A DNA stretch of 64,000 nucleotides from Pristimantibacillus sp052113225. GTDB taxonomy: Bacteria; Bacillota; Bacilli; Paenibacillales; Paenibacillaceae. Location: the NCBI RefSeq assembly GCF_052113225.1, contig NZ_JBFRCT010000010.1:253616-317615 (forward strand), written 5' to 3'. Both the position numbers and the translations under genes were made by a program. This document shows, piece after piece, positions 8,930-16,923 of this stretch; positions within the stretch are counted from its first letter, which is position 1, and every line of letters starts with the position of its first letter. A model generated the notes under the pieces. That model saw only the letters and a program-made list of their open reading frames with translations. It ran no database searches and had not been told where the DNA came from.

Positions 8930-10010
8930 TAAGACGCGTAGCTTCCGGACCCGGATGATTGAGCTGTTCGTCATGAGTCTGCTTATCTCCGGTGCAATAA
9001 CTTTTCTGTTATATAGGCTATTGCAGTCGTACTATAACTCGAGAGTCCGCTATGCGGATGATCCAATCGCTCAAGCTCGTGGCTGGATTTACGACATAGG
9101 CGATTTGAATTTTTTCCTTATCGTCTTTCTGCCGTTATCGTTCTTGCTCTTCTATTTATTCACCAAGCCTTACGTGGCCTACTTTCAAGAAATATCGAGC
9201 GGCATTCATCGGTTGGCAAACGGCGATTTCAAGGGAGGAGTATCGATCTCCTCGAACGATGAGTTTGGCATCATTGCCAATGACTTGAATACGGCGGGAG
9301 AGATGCTTCAGAAGGCCGTTGAGCGGGGAGATTTTGCGGAAAACAGTAAGCATCAGCTCGTCTTGAATTTAGCGCATGATCTTCGCACACCACTTACGTC
9401 GGTACTGGGCTACCTAGACTTTATCCTCCGTGATGAGCAGCTGACCCCCGAGCAGATGAAGCATTTTGCCACTATTGCGTTTAATAAGTCGCAGCGTCTT
9501 GAACGGCTCATTGATGAGTTATTCGAAGTGACCCGAATGAATTATGGCAAGCTGACGCTGGACAAGCAGGCGATTGACTTATCCGGGCTGTTGTTGCAGT
9601 TAAATGAAGAGCTCTACCCATTGTTCAACAAGAACCGATTAACGGCGAGGCTGGAGCTCCCTCCTCAACTGATGATGGAAGCAGATGGCGAGCTAATCGC
9701 GCGGGTTTTCGAGAATTTGCTGACAAACGCCGCCCGTTACGGCCAGGATGGCCAATATGTCGATGTGAAAGGGCGGATCGAGAACGGCGAGGCTGTTGTG
9801 GAAGTGATCAATTACGGCGAGTTGATTAAGCCGGAGGATCTTCCGCATTTGTTCGATATGTTCTACACCGGTGATCGCGCCAGATCTCCGGAAGGAAGCA
9901 CGGGACTTGGCTTATTTATTGTTAAAAATATCGTCGAGCAGCATCAAGGCAGGATCACCGTAGAGAGCAGCGCCATTCGTACCATATTTACGGTTCGATT
10001 ACCAATTTAA
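8913..10010 (+). CDS. VanS-like membrane sensor histidine kinase
   Basis: A 365-residue kinase. Two TM helices (about residues 15-37 and 62-85) flank a very short extracytoplasmic loop (YYNSRVRYADDPIAQARG). Then come a HAMP-like linker (ANGDFKGGVSISSNDEFG), an H-box HDLRTPLTSVLGYLDF, an N-box ENLLTNAARYG and a G-box TGLGLFIVKNIV. The short loop and two-TM layout match VanS of VanA/VanF type. The start overlaps the regulator gene by 17 nt and is preceded by GGGGGGT, indicating coupled translation. It should phosphorylate the adjacent VanR-like protein. Confidence 0.85.
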   Translation: MPSKANKTRSFRTRMIELFVMSLLISGAITFLLYRLLQSYYNSRVRYADDPIAQARGWIYDIGDLNFFLIVFLPLSFLLFYLFTKPYVAYFQEISSGIHRLANGDFKGGVSISSNDEFGIIANDLNTAGEMLQKAVERGDFAENSKHQLVLNLAHDLRTPLTSVLGYLDFILRDEQLTPEQMKHFATIAFNKSQRLERLIDELFEVTRMNYGKLTLDKQAIDLSGLLLQLNEELYPLFNKNRLTARLELPPQLMMEADGELIARVFENLLTNAARYGQDGQYVDVKGRIENGEAVVEVINYGELIKPEDLPHLFDMFYTGDRARSPEGSTGLGLFIVKNIVEQHQGRITVESSAIRTIFTVRLPI

Positions 10011-10093
10011 GAAAAACTTTAACTTTTTCCCCACTTCTTCTTAAAAAGTGAACGCTATTCTTAGTTGCATGAACAAGCAAAGGGGAATGGAAC

Positions 10094-10951
10094 ATGAGGA
10101 AGTGGGTATTAGCGTTTTTACTTGTTATCCTGCTCAGCTATGGCGTCTCACACTATATTACAAAAGATGCCGATGACAGCAAGGTTGAAATAAATGATGC
10201 GTCAGAGCCACCGCAGGATGGCCAAATGATTACCGTCAGCAAAGAGCAGGTCTATCAGGGTGATCTGCTGCTCGTCAATACCGACTATGCCCTGCATCCC
10301 GAAGGGATCCGCTCAGATATTGTCTCGCTCTCGAACCGTCAAGATCTGGTGAAGGGCTATGGCTTGCTGGATCCTTCCATTCAGCTGTCGGAATCGGTAG
10401 TTAAGTCGTTTAGCAAGATGGTTGAAGGGGCAAAAGAGGATGGCGTTGAGCATTTTCTGATCAGCAGCGGCTATCGGGATGCCGATAAGCAGGAACAGCT
10501 GTATCGCGATATGGGCCATGACTATGCCTTGCCAGCTTATCACAGCGAGCACAATCTTGGGGTGTCGCTTGATATTGGCTCAACGGAAGCAAAGATGGAC
10601 GAAGCGGAAGAAGGCAAATGGCTGAAGAAGCATTCGGCCGAATATGGGTTCATTTTGCGCTATCCGAAAGGGAAAGAAGAGATAACGGGTATCCAGTACG
10701 AGCCGTGGCATTTCCGTTATGTTGGTATAGCGCATAGCTCGATTATGCAGGAGCAGGAGCTTACACTGGAGCAATATTTGGACAAGCTTAAACAGACCAA
10801 GGCGATATCCATCACCGTCGACGGGCAAAAATATACGGTCACTTATTATCCGATCGTGGGAGACAGTGCGACAGTCAATGTGCCGCAAGGCAAGCGGTAT
10901 GATATTTCCGGCAACAATTATGACGGTGTTATTGTGACGGTATATGAATAA
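10094..10951 (+). CDS. VanY-like D-alanyl-D-alanine carboxypeptidase (M15B)
   Basis: A 285-residue protein with an N-terminal signal anchor (MRKWVLAFLLVILLSYGVS). The M15B metal site is visible: FLISSGYRDADKQEQLY, then SEHNLGVSLDIG (His and Asp zinc ligands), then EPWHFRYVG (catalytic Glu and zinc His). It trims the terminal D-Ala of peptidoglycan stem peptides outside the membrane. A C-terminal extension of about 70 residues after the catalytic core looks like a small beta domain. The gap to the kinase gene holds an inverted repeat ACTTTTT / AAAAAGT (10022-10049) that could be a regulator site. The gene is followed by a terminator, closing an R-S-Y unit. Confidence 0.85.
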   Translation: MRKWVLAFLLVILLSYGVSHYITKDADDSKVEINDASEPPQDGQMITVSKEQVYQGDLLLVNTDYALHPEGIRSDIVSLSNRQDLVKGYGLLDPSIQLSESVVKSFSKMVEGAKEDGVEHFLISSGYRDADKQEQLYRDMGHDYALPAYHSEHNLGVSLDIGSTEAKMDEAEEGKWLKKHSAEYGFILRYPKGKEEITGIQYEPWHFRYVGIAHSSIMQEQELTLEQYLDKLKQTKAISITVDGQKYTVTYYPIVGDSATVNVPQGKRYDISGNNYDGVIVTVYE

Positions 10952-10956
10952 GTGGG

Positions 10957-10985
10957 AAAAGCGCACAGCGGGTGCGCTTTTTTTG
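10957..10985 (+). terminator. Rho-independent terminator
   Basis: Stem AAAAGCGCAC / GTGCGCTTTT with a 5-nt loop and a run of T after it. Confidence 0.85.
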
Positions 10986-11025
10986 TTGCTGCACCAGAAC
11001 GAAGCCATGTATCAATAAACGAAGT

Positions 11026-11057
11026 AAGCCGGCTATCGTCTTAGACGTGACCGGCTT
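11026..11057 (-). terminator. Terminator of the pentapeptide-repeat gene
   Basis: Stem AAGCCGG / CCGGCTT with a nested CGTC/GACG hairpin. It overlaps the stop codon of the gene on the minus strand; the T-tract is weak. Confidence 0.55.
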
Positions 11058-11890
11058 TATTTGTCCCAATGAGCGGGGTGGACGAAGGATGAAGGCAGCT
11101 TGGTACTGGAATTACCTTTAGCAGACTGAAGCTGAACCTGAGTAAGGAATAAAGTGTCGCGTAAGTCCGCTCCACTTAGATCGGTATCGCGCATATCGGC
11201 TCCGATGAGATCCGCGTGGCGGAGGTCAGCATTCCGTAGATCGGCGGCGATGAGATAAGCCCCCCGTAAATAAGCCCCTCGGAGGTCCGCACCTTGAAGC
11301 TTGGCACCGATCAGATCTGCGCCACGTCCGATCGTTTTTTTGTGCCGAATGTTCGTCTTGTTCTTAGGCGCTTGCGCCCGAACAAGCTCGCTTGCCTGCA
11401 GCAGCAACGTATTCACCTTGGCGCGGTGGGCGGCGACATCCAGCTCCAGCAATGATTCAACGCTTAAGCGGGTTAGCTGCTCCGTATCCTCGATTGCCAC
11501 TCGAAGCTCTGTATGAATGGACTCGGCCGCTTGCTTCTCAAGTGCATCGGTCAAATACCAGAGCAGCTCGTGAAGATGCCATAGGGCAGGGAAAACGCCA
11601 AACATCTGCTTCGCGGTTTGTGGATTATGCCGCCAGTCGCGCCCGCCGAAAGTAATCTGTGAAATCTTTTGCCCGGCACCAAAACAGTCATATACAGTGC
11701 AACCGCGAAAGCCCTGCTGCCGCAGCTTATTGTGAATACCGCATCGGAAATCCTCCTGCAGATTTCGGCATGGCTGCCCGCTGTGTTTATCGATCGCAAA
11801 ATCCCCGGAAGCGGCAAAAGGAAGTGCGACGCAGCATAAGCCAAAGCAGCGCTCACAATCCCCTTTTAAATCCTTACGGTCAAGGAGCAT
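11057..11890 (-). CDS. Cys-rich N-terminal domain plus pentapeptide-repeat protein
   Basis: A 277-residue protein in two parts. Residues about 10-70 hold eight cysteines in the arrangement CERCFGLCC ... PCRN ... RCGIH ... GCTVYDCFG, similar to YkgJ-like metal or Fe-S binding domains. Residues about 188-250 hold pentapeptide repeats, A(D/K)L(R/I)G-type (GADLIGAKLQGADLRGAYLR and onward), which fold as a right-handed beta-helix. Pentapeptide proteins can mimic DNA or act as scaffolds, and Qnr-type members protect gyrase, but this architecture has no proven role. AAGGAGGGAG precedes the ATG. The middle is helical. Confidence 0.8.
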   Translation of the reverse strand: MLLDRKDLKGDCERCFGLCCVALPFAASGDFAIDKHSGQPCRNLQEDFRCGIHNKLRQQGFRGCTVYDCFGAGQKISQITFGGRDWRHNPQTAKQMFGVFPALWHLHELLWYLTDALEKQAAESIHTELRVAIEDTEQLTRLSVESLLELDVAAHRAKVNTLLLQASELVRAQAPKNKTNIRHKKTIGRGADLIGAKLQGADLRGAYLRGAYLIAADLRNADLRHADLIGADMRDTDLSGADLRDTLFLTQVQLQSAKGNSSTKLPSSFVHPAHWDK

Positions 11891-12065
11891 TGGACTCCCT
11901 CCTTTTACTCTTTTATAATCACTATTTTATAAGAAGCTGGGAGGGGAATATAGGGAAAAAACAATTATACTCCTTTAAGTGGAAGTTATGGTTGTGACGA
12001 ATGAATAAAGCTCTTACGAAGCATATTTAGTAGAATAATTCTGAGGATATATAAGGAGCAGCAAG

Positions 12066-13046
12066 ATGAACAGCATGATGAAGGCATTAGTATTTGAACA
12101 GTTTGGCGGGCCAGAGGTATTGGTCTATAAGGAGATTGCAGCACCATTGCTTGAGCCGGGAACGGTATTGGTAAGGATGAAGGCGATTGGGCTGAACTAT
12201 GCGGATATTTATCGCAGGCGTGGTAACTATCATTTGGCGGGTGAACCGCCTTATCTATTGGGCTACGAAGGTGCTGGCGTTATTGAAGAGGTTAGCCCAG
12301 AGGTTGAAGGGCTGAAGCCGGGGGACCGCATCGCCTTCTGCGATGTGCCATTTGCGAATGCAGAGCTGGTGCAAGTCCCGCTCGCGAAGGCCATTCCGCT
12401 TCCTGAAGATATTAGCTTTGAGACAGCAGCGGCAGTATTGCTTCAGGGAATGACGGCGCATTATTTGACGCATGACAGCTACAAGGTGCATGCGGATGAC
12501 GAGGTACTCATCCATGCTGCAGCCGGTGGCGTTGGGCAGCTGCTGCTGCAGCTCGCGAAGCGGCAAGGAGCTCGCGTGCTTGGGCTTGTCTCTTCAGAGG
12601 TAAAGCAGGAAGCGGCGTTAGCAGCTGGAGCCGACGAAGTGCTGCTTTATAGCAGCAGCTGGGTGGAGACGGCCAAGAGCTGGTCTTCCAGCGGAGAAGG
12701 AGTAACAGCTGCATATGATTCAGTTGGTTCAACCTTGATGGACAGCTTTGCTGCTGTGCGGACCAAGGGGACGGTCGTCTTCTACGGGATGGCGGGAGGA
12801 GATCCGGCTTTCGTAGATCCGCGGATGTTGATGGATACGTCGAAAACATTAACCGGCGGCGATCTGTGGAATCATGTAACAACACGGGAGGACCGTATAC
12901 GGCGCGCATCGGATTTGTTTGACTGGCTGCTTGACGGGAGTCTGAGGCTGGAAACGCATAGAGCGTTCTCCCTTCAGGATGGCGCGGAAGCACACCGTCT
13001 GCTGGAGAGCCGGCAAAGCACCGGTAAAATTATTCTTATTCCATAA
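12066..13046 (+). CDS. Zinc-independent quinone oxidoreductase (MDR, zeta-crystallin-like)
   Basis: A 326-residue medium-chain reductase. The N-terminal GroES-like domain has GLNYADIYRRRGNY and PYLLGYEGAGVIEEV, and the Rossmann fold has HAAAGGVGQLLLQLAKRQGA (about residues 150-170). Zinc ligands of alcohol dehydrogenases are absent, as in NADPH:quinone reductases. The end reads ...RLLESRQSTGKIIL, the usual family finish. AAGGAG lies 8 nt before the ATG. It stands alone between divergent and terminated neighbours and is probably a general redox or detoxification enzyme. Confidence 0.85.
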   Translation: MNSMMKALVFEQFGGPEVLVYKEIAAPLLEPGTVLVRMKAIGLNYADIYRRRGNYHLAGEPPYLLGYEGAGVIEEVSPEVEGLKPGDRIAFCDVPFANAELVQVPLAKAIPLPEDISFETAAAVLLQGMTAHYLTHDSYKVHADDEVLIHAAAGGVGQLLLQLAKRQGARVLGLVSSEVKQEAALAAGADEVLLYSSSWVETAKSWSSSGEGVTAAYDSVGSTLMDSFAAVRTKGTVVFYGMAGGDPAFVDPRMLMDTSKTLTGGDLWNHVTTREDRIRRASDLFDWLLDGSLRLETHRAFSLQDGAEAHRLLESRQSTGKIILIP

Positions 13047-13054
13047 TATTGGCT

Positions 13055-13096
13055 AAGCCGGGACATTCTCAGTGTGGGAGTGATCCTGGCTTTTTT
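13055..13096 (+). terminator. Rho-independent terminator
   Basis: Stem AAGCCGGGA / TCCTGGCTT (one wobble) with a long loop, followed by TTTTT. Confidence 0.75.
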
Positions 13097-13162
13097 ATCG
13101 AATGGAGTTGCTGTAAGTAGGACATCTTATCGATAGAGGAAAATGAAGGAGTTAATGTCAAT

Positions 13163-13196
13163 TTGCTAAAGTTAACGTTGACGTTAACATTAATCT
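13163..13196 (+). promoter_or_regulatory. Candidate MerR operator-promoter
   Basis: A perfect dyad GTTAACG-ttga-CGTTAAC (13171-13188) lies between a possible -35 TTGCTA (13163-13168) and an A/T-rich -10 region ending TAATCT (13191-13196). A dyad inside an overlong spacer is the hallmark of MerR-controlled promoters; the exact -10 is unclear. Confidence 0.55.
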
Positions 13197-13235
13197 AGTG
13201 GTATCGTAAAAGGACAGAAAGAAAGGAAAGAGGCG

Positions 13236-13667
13236 ATGAACATCTTTTACAAAATCGAGGACGTAGCGAGGATGGTTGGCTTAACGAAGCGAACGCTACG
13301 TTATTATGAAGAGATTGGGCTGCTTACTCCTCCGGAGAGAAGTGAAGGCGGATTTCGTCTATATACCGATGCTCACGTAGAGCGGCTTAAGAAGCTAATT
13401 AATGCACGGGACGTGCTTGGTTTCTCGCTGCAGGAGCTGCAGCAGTACGTTTCGATGAGCGAGGAGTTCATTAATCAGCGTGATGAGTTCAAACAAACGG
13501 AAGACCGGGAGTTGCGGCTGCAGAAAATCAATGAGCTTGAGCAGACAGTTAATAAACAGCTGGAGCTGATTGATCTGAAGCTTGAGAAAATGAAAAATAT
13601 GCGATCGGAAATCCATCTCTTGAAGGATAGAATTACCGAAGCCAAATCAAAATATAAACAGGAGTGA
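13236..13667 (+). CDS. MerR family regulator (YfmP-like)
   Basis: A 143-residue regulator. The winged helix-turn-helix at residues 5-70 reads IEDVARMVGLTKRTLRYYEE then GLLTPP and GFRLYTDAHVERLKKL. A long coiled-coil dimer helix follows (about 95-140). There is no large C-terminal drug-binding domain and no CueR-type metal cysteines, so it belongs with small MerR proteins such as B. subtilis YfmP, which controls the yfmO efflux gene next to it. Here too an MFS gene follows at once, with overlapping stop and start region. A dyad in its promoter suggests autoregulation. Confidence 0.85.
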   Translation: MNIFYKIEDVARMVGLTKRTLRYYEEIGLLTPPERSEGGFRLYTDAHVERLKKLINARDVLGFSLQELQQYVSMSEEFINQRDEFKQTEDRELRLQKINELEQTVNKQLELIDLKLEKMKNMRSEIHLLKDRITEAKSKYKQE

Positions 13668-13669
13668 TG

Positions 13670-14905
13670 ATGAGCGTGGCAAATTCATCTCAATCAGATT
13701 CGTTAACAGAAGAGAAAAGCGGGTTTTTCAGCCAGCCCCGTGCGGTATGGGCAGTTTTTTTCGCAGGTATCATCGCATTCATGGGGATTGGCCTTGTTGA
13801 CCCGATCTTGAAAGCTATCGCGGAAGAGATGCATGCATCAGCTAGTGAAGTAAGCCTATTGTTCACCAGCTACAATGCGGTTATGGCGGTAGCCATGTTG
13901 ATTACTGGTGTTGTGACCTCACGCATTGGCATCAAATGGACGCTCCTGCTTGGTGTCGTCATTATTGCGATTTTCTCGCTGCTAGGCGGGTTGTCGAATA
14001 ACATATGGGCACTTGTTGGCTACCGTGCCGGCTGGGGTCTCGGTAATGCTTTCTTTGTTGCAACGGCTTTGACTGCTATCGTATCCTTGTCCAAAAGCGG
14101 CGTGACAAAAGCAATTATCCTTTATGAAGCCGCTATTGGTATTGGTATTTCGGTAGGTCCTCTGCTTGGCGGTGAGCTTGGTTCGATCTCATGGAGAGGC
14201 CCTTTTCTGGGGGTTGCTGGACTAATGGTTATCGCGTTCCTTGCGATTACCTTTATGATGCCCAAAGCAGCACACGCGCCAAGAGCAGCTGCTACGAATT
14301 CTAGAAAAACCTCTCTGCTCGATCCGTTCCGGGCATTAAGACATCGTCCATTAGTTGTCTTTGGTCTGACGGCTTGCTTCTACAACTTCGGCTTCTTTAC
14401 GCTGATGGCTTATGCTCCGTTTGTAATGGGCTTAGGTATTCATGGGCTCGGCTATGTGTTCCTCGGCTGGGGGATTCTGCTCGCTGTTACTTCCGTATTT
14501 ATGGCACCTTGGCTGCAGCGGAAATTCGGCACCGTAAGATCGATGGCGGTTATGCTGACGCTGTTTGGCCTTACTTTGCTCGCGATGGCGATCTGGACCG
14601 ATACGCAATGGGTTATTATCGCAAGTGTTATTTTTGCAGGTGCCTTGCTTGGGAACAACAATACGTTAATTACGACTGGTGTTATGAATGCCGCTCCGAT
14701 TGAACGTTCCACCGCTTCTGCGGCATACAGCTTCCTGCGCTTTATTGGCGGGGCGATCGCGCCTTATTTCGCCGGCAAGCTGGCAGAATGGTATAACCCT
14801 CATATTCCTTTCTATGTGGGTGCAGGCTTTGTTATCTTATCTGTACTGTTCATCCTGATGAATCATAAGCATGTGAAGCATGTCGATCAGGCAGGCGGCC
14901 ATTAA
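13670..14905 (+). CDS. MFS multidrug efflux transporter (YfmO-like)
   Basis: A 411-residue protein with 12 predicted TM segments. The first is AVWAVFFAGIIAFMGIGLVDPIL, where the conserved Asp in GLVDPIL is typical of this exporter group. The TM2-3 region reads LITGVVTSRIGIKWTLLLG. TM5 carries GISVGPLLGG, a motif-C-like antiporter signature. Three starts are stacked (GTG 13664, ATG 13667, ATG 13670); AGGAG at 13660-13664 best fits 13670. It directly follows the MerR gene, so induction of efflux by a toxic ligand is likely. Confidence 0.85.
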   Translation: MSVANSSQSDSLTEEKSGFFSQPRAVWAVFFAGIIAFMGIGLVDPILKAIAEEMHASASEVSLLFTSYNAVMAVAMLITGVVTSRIGIKWTLLLGVVIIAIFSLLGGLSNNIWALVGYRAGWGLGNAFFVATALTAIVSLSKSGVTKAIILYEAAIGIGISVGPLLGGELGSISWRGPFLGVAGLMVIAFLAITFMMPKAAHAPRAAATNSRKTSLLDPFRALRHRPLVVFGLTACFYNFGFFTLMAYAPFVMGLGIHGLGYVFLGWGILLAVTSVFMAPWLQRKFGTVRSMAVMLTLFGLTLLAMAIWTDTQWVIIASVIFAGALLGNNNTLITTGVMNAAPIERSTASAAYSFLRFIGGAIAPYFAGKLAEWYNPHIPFYVGAGFVILSVLFILMNHKHVKHVDQAGGH

Positions 14906-14927
14906 TATCCCTCTCTAAAATAAACGA

Positions 14928-14974
14928 GAGCTATTTCTTCTGGTCCCATTGGGCCAGCTTGAAATAGCTCTTTA
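14928..14974 (+). terminator. Two-level hairpin terminator
   Basis: Outer stem GAGCTATTTC / GAAATAGCTC encloses an inner CTGGTCCC / GGGCCAG hairpin and is followed by TTTATT. Confidence 0.75.
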
Positions 14975-15067
14975 TTCATGGAAGGAAGGGATTTACATTG
15001 TTCGCGGCAAATAGATGTATCTGTATAATCACGACTTACCTATGTTCATGGGAGGATGTGCAGCAAC

Positions 15068-16165
15068 ATGCGAAAATTGCCTGATTCGTTTACATTCCAG
15101 GATGGCCGTCGTGTCCTAACGAGAGCCGACTGGGAAGAACGCTCGAAGGAACTGCAAGAGCTGTTTCATTATTATATGTATGGTGTTATGCCGGAAACAT
15201 CAGGAGAACAGGTATCTTATGTCAAAACAGAGCAGGGATTACAGGTTCATGTTACGCGGGGAGAGGCGAATGCTGTCTTTACCGCAAGGTTCAGTTTACC
15301 GCCTGAAGATTGTGCGCTGGAAGGACCCTATCCAGTCATCTTCACGATTGGCTCATTAGAGGGCTGGCACCCGGAAGGTACGACTGTGACGAATCACATC
15401 GAGCAGGCCAACAAACGTGGTTATGCAGTAGTTACATTGCTGCCAGCGGAGATCGCTTCTGACAATTCGGCAAGAACAGGGGCTTTCTTCACTCTGTATC
15501 CATACTCAGCGGAGATGGCCGATCCAGGTATTTTTGTTGCTTTAGGCTGGGCGGCGGGAAAAGTTATGGATGCGCTTGAGCAGCAGCTTTATCCTGACCT
15601 CGACACGGAACGAACCATTATTACCGGCTTCTCCAGATGGGGCAAGGCCAGCCTTGTTATTGGGATGATGGACAAGCGATTCGCGCTTGTGAATCCTCAT
15701 GCGTCGGGGGCAGGAGGAATGGCCTCCTTCCGGCACTCATTCGAAGGGAAGAACTACCTCTGGGGGACTGCCGGCAAAAGCGAGCCGCTTGAGGCGCTGC
15801 ATAGTGAAGGAGAAGCACACTGGTTCAACTCAACCTTCCTTCAGTTCAAGGACCCAGCGGAGCTGCCTTACGATCAGCATCAGCTGGCTGCACTTATAGC
15901 ACCAAGAGCCCTGCTCTTAACAGGCGGTTACGAGGATGATTGGGTAAACCCCGAAGGGATGTACGTCTCCTACGCCGAGGCGGAGCGGGTATTTAATTTC
16001 CTTGGTGCAGCCGAGCAGATTGGTATCGCGTACCGAGCTGGCGGACATAACCGAACGCAGGAGGATATTGACCATCTGCTCGAGTTTTGTGAATGGCGCT
16101 TAAGAGGGATTCAGCCGGTTAGCTGTGACTTCAAGTCCAGCTTGTACGAGCCCTGGCAGGGTTAA
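15068..16165 (+). CDS. CE15-like glucuronoyl esterase (alpha/beta hydrolase)
   Basis: A 365-residue alpha/beta hydrolase. The nucleophile elbow is GFSRWGKAS (Ser in a G-x-S-R-x-G-K frame, the CE15 signature). HWFNSTF follows in the region that binds glucuronate, and the catalytic His lies in AGGHNRTQEDID near the C-terminus. CE15 enzymes cleave esters between 4-O-methyl-glucuronate of xylan and lignin alcohols. No signal peptide is visible, unusual for a family that normally works outside the cell, so a cytoplasmic oligosaccharide substrate is likely. GGAGG abuts an ATG at 15056 with no spacing, so the ATG at 15068 is preferred. A TATAAT box lies at 15024-15029. Confidence 0.75.
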   Translation: MRKLPDSFTFQDGRRVLTRADWEERSKELQELFHYYMYGVMPETSGEQVSYVKTEQGLQVHVTRGEANAVFTARFSLPPEDCALEGPYPVIFTIGSLEGWHPEGTTVTNHIEQANKRGYAVVTLLPAEIASDNSARTGAFFTLYPYSAEMADPGIFVALGWAAGKVMDALEQQLYPDLDTERTIITGFSRWGKASLVIGMMDKRFALVNPHASGAGGMASFRHSFEGKNYLWGTAGKSEPLEALHSEGEAHWFNSTFLQFKDPAELPYDQHQLAALIAPRALLLTGGYEDDWVNPEGMYVSYAEAERVFNFLGAAEQIGIAYRAGGHNRTQEDIDHLLEFCEWRLRGIQPVSCDFKSSLYEPWQG

Positions 16166-16174
16166 TTCGATTTG

Positions 16175-16221
16175 AAAAAGAAGCCGTTTCAGAAGATTAA
16201 TTCTGTGAACGGCTTCTTTTT
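16175..16221 (+). terminator. Rho-independent terminator
   Basis: Long stem AAAAAGAAGCCGTT / AACGGCTTCTTTTT with an inner CAGAA/TTCTG pairing and a T-rich tail. Confidence 0.9.
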
Positions 16222-16225
16222 GAAC

Positions 16226-16254
16226 TTAACAACGTAACAATGTTATGTTATATT
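16226..16254 (+). promoter_or_regulatory. yhbD promoter with internal dyad
   Basis: TTAACA (16226-16231), 17-bp spacer, TATATT (16249-16254): a good sigma-A promoter. The spacer holds TAACA-a-TGTTA (16235-16245), with flanking extra TAAC and GTTA copies giving a larger symmetry. The dyad is a candidate operator, possibly for the MerR-like YhbD itself. Confidence 0.6.
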
Positions 16255-16275
16255 AAACGGAAGGGAGGCGTTATG

Positions 16276-16905
16276 ATGGAAGAAGAATTGATATCCAAGA
16301 AGGAATTGCTGGAGCTTACTGGCATTTCTTATGGGCAGCTTTACCGGTGGAAGCGTAAAAACCTGCTGCCTGAGGAGTGGTTTATCCGCAAGTCAGCGTT
16401 CACTGGACAAGAAACATTTTTTCCAAAGCAAAAAATATTAGACAGAATCGATAAAATTGTTCATATGAAGGATGATCTTTCCTTAGATGAGCTTGCAGAT
16501 ATGTTCTCACCAGCATCAAAGGCGATTTCCATCCCAATGAAGCAATTAATAGAACGAAACATTGTTTCAACAAATGCAGCGAAAACAGCTGAAGTCTATA
16601 TCGGACAATCGGAGCTGTACACGTTCGAGCAGACATTATGTGTCTACGTACTTGATTACTGTCTGCAGACGGGTGAGATCAGCCTCGAGGAGGGTAAGAC
16701 GTTAATCCCGACCTTCCTCGAGCACTATAAGAAGTTCAAGGAACAGCAGTGTGATCTGATTCTGCTTCGGAAGATGGGTGTCTCGGTATTCTTACTTGTC
16801 CCAGCCGGCGGAGAAATTCATTTCGAAAGCGGAGTAAAGATCATCCTCCGAGTGGATGTGCCGGGGCTCATCGAGCAATTAAAATTGAAGTTAATGGCGA
16901 TATAA
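16276..16905 (+). CDS. yhbD: YhbD-like DUF4004 protein, MerR-type HTH
   Basis: A 209-residue protein opening ISKKELLELTGISYGQLYRWKRKNLLPEEWF, a MerR-like DNA-binding helix-turn-helix; the remainder matches the YhbD (DUF4004) layout. It heads a three-gene run with two bactofilins, the same order as yhbD-yhbE-yhbF in B. subtilis. The ATG at 16276 follows AAGGGAGG by 7 nt and gives the family's usual N-terminus. In B. subtilis the two bactofilins are linked to flagellar assembly and motility; YhbD's own role is not established but control of the operon is likely. Confidence 0.85.
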   Translation: MEEELISKKELLELTGISYGQLYRWKRKNLLPEEWFIRKSAFTGQETFFPKQKILDRIDKIVHMKDDLSLDELADMFSPASKAISIPMKQLIERNIVSTNAAKTAEVYIGQSELYTFEQTLCVYVLDYCLQTGEISLEEGKTLIPTFLEHYKKFKEQQCDLILLRKMGVSVFLLVPAGGEIHFESGVKIILRVDVPGLIEQLKLKLMAI

Positions 16906-16923
16906 CGGAGGTGTGGAAATCTG

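Noticed and set aside
15056..15067. ATG at 15056 as start of the CE15-like gene
   Set aside because: The GGAGG site touches this ATG; the ATG at 15068 has space and starts the expected N-terminus.
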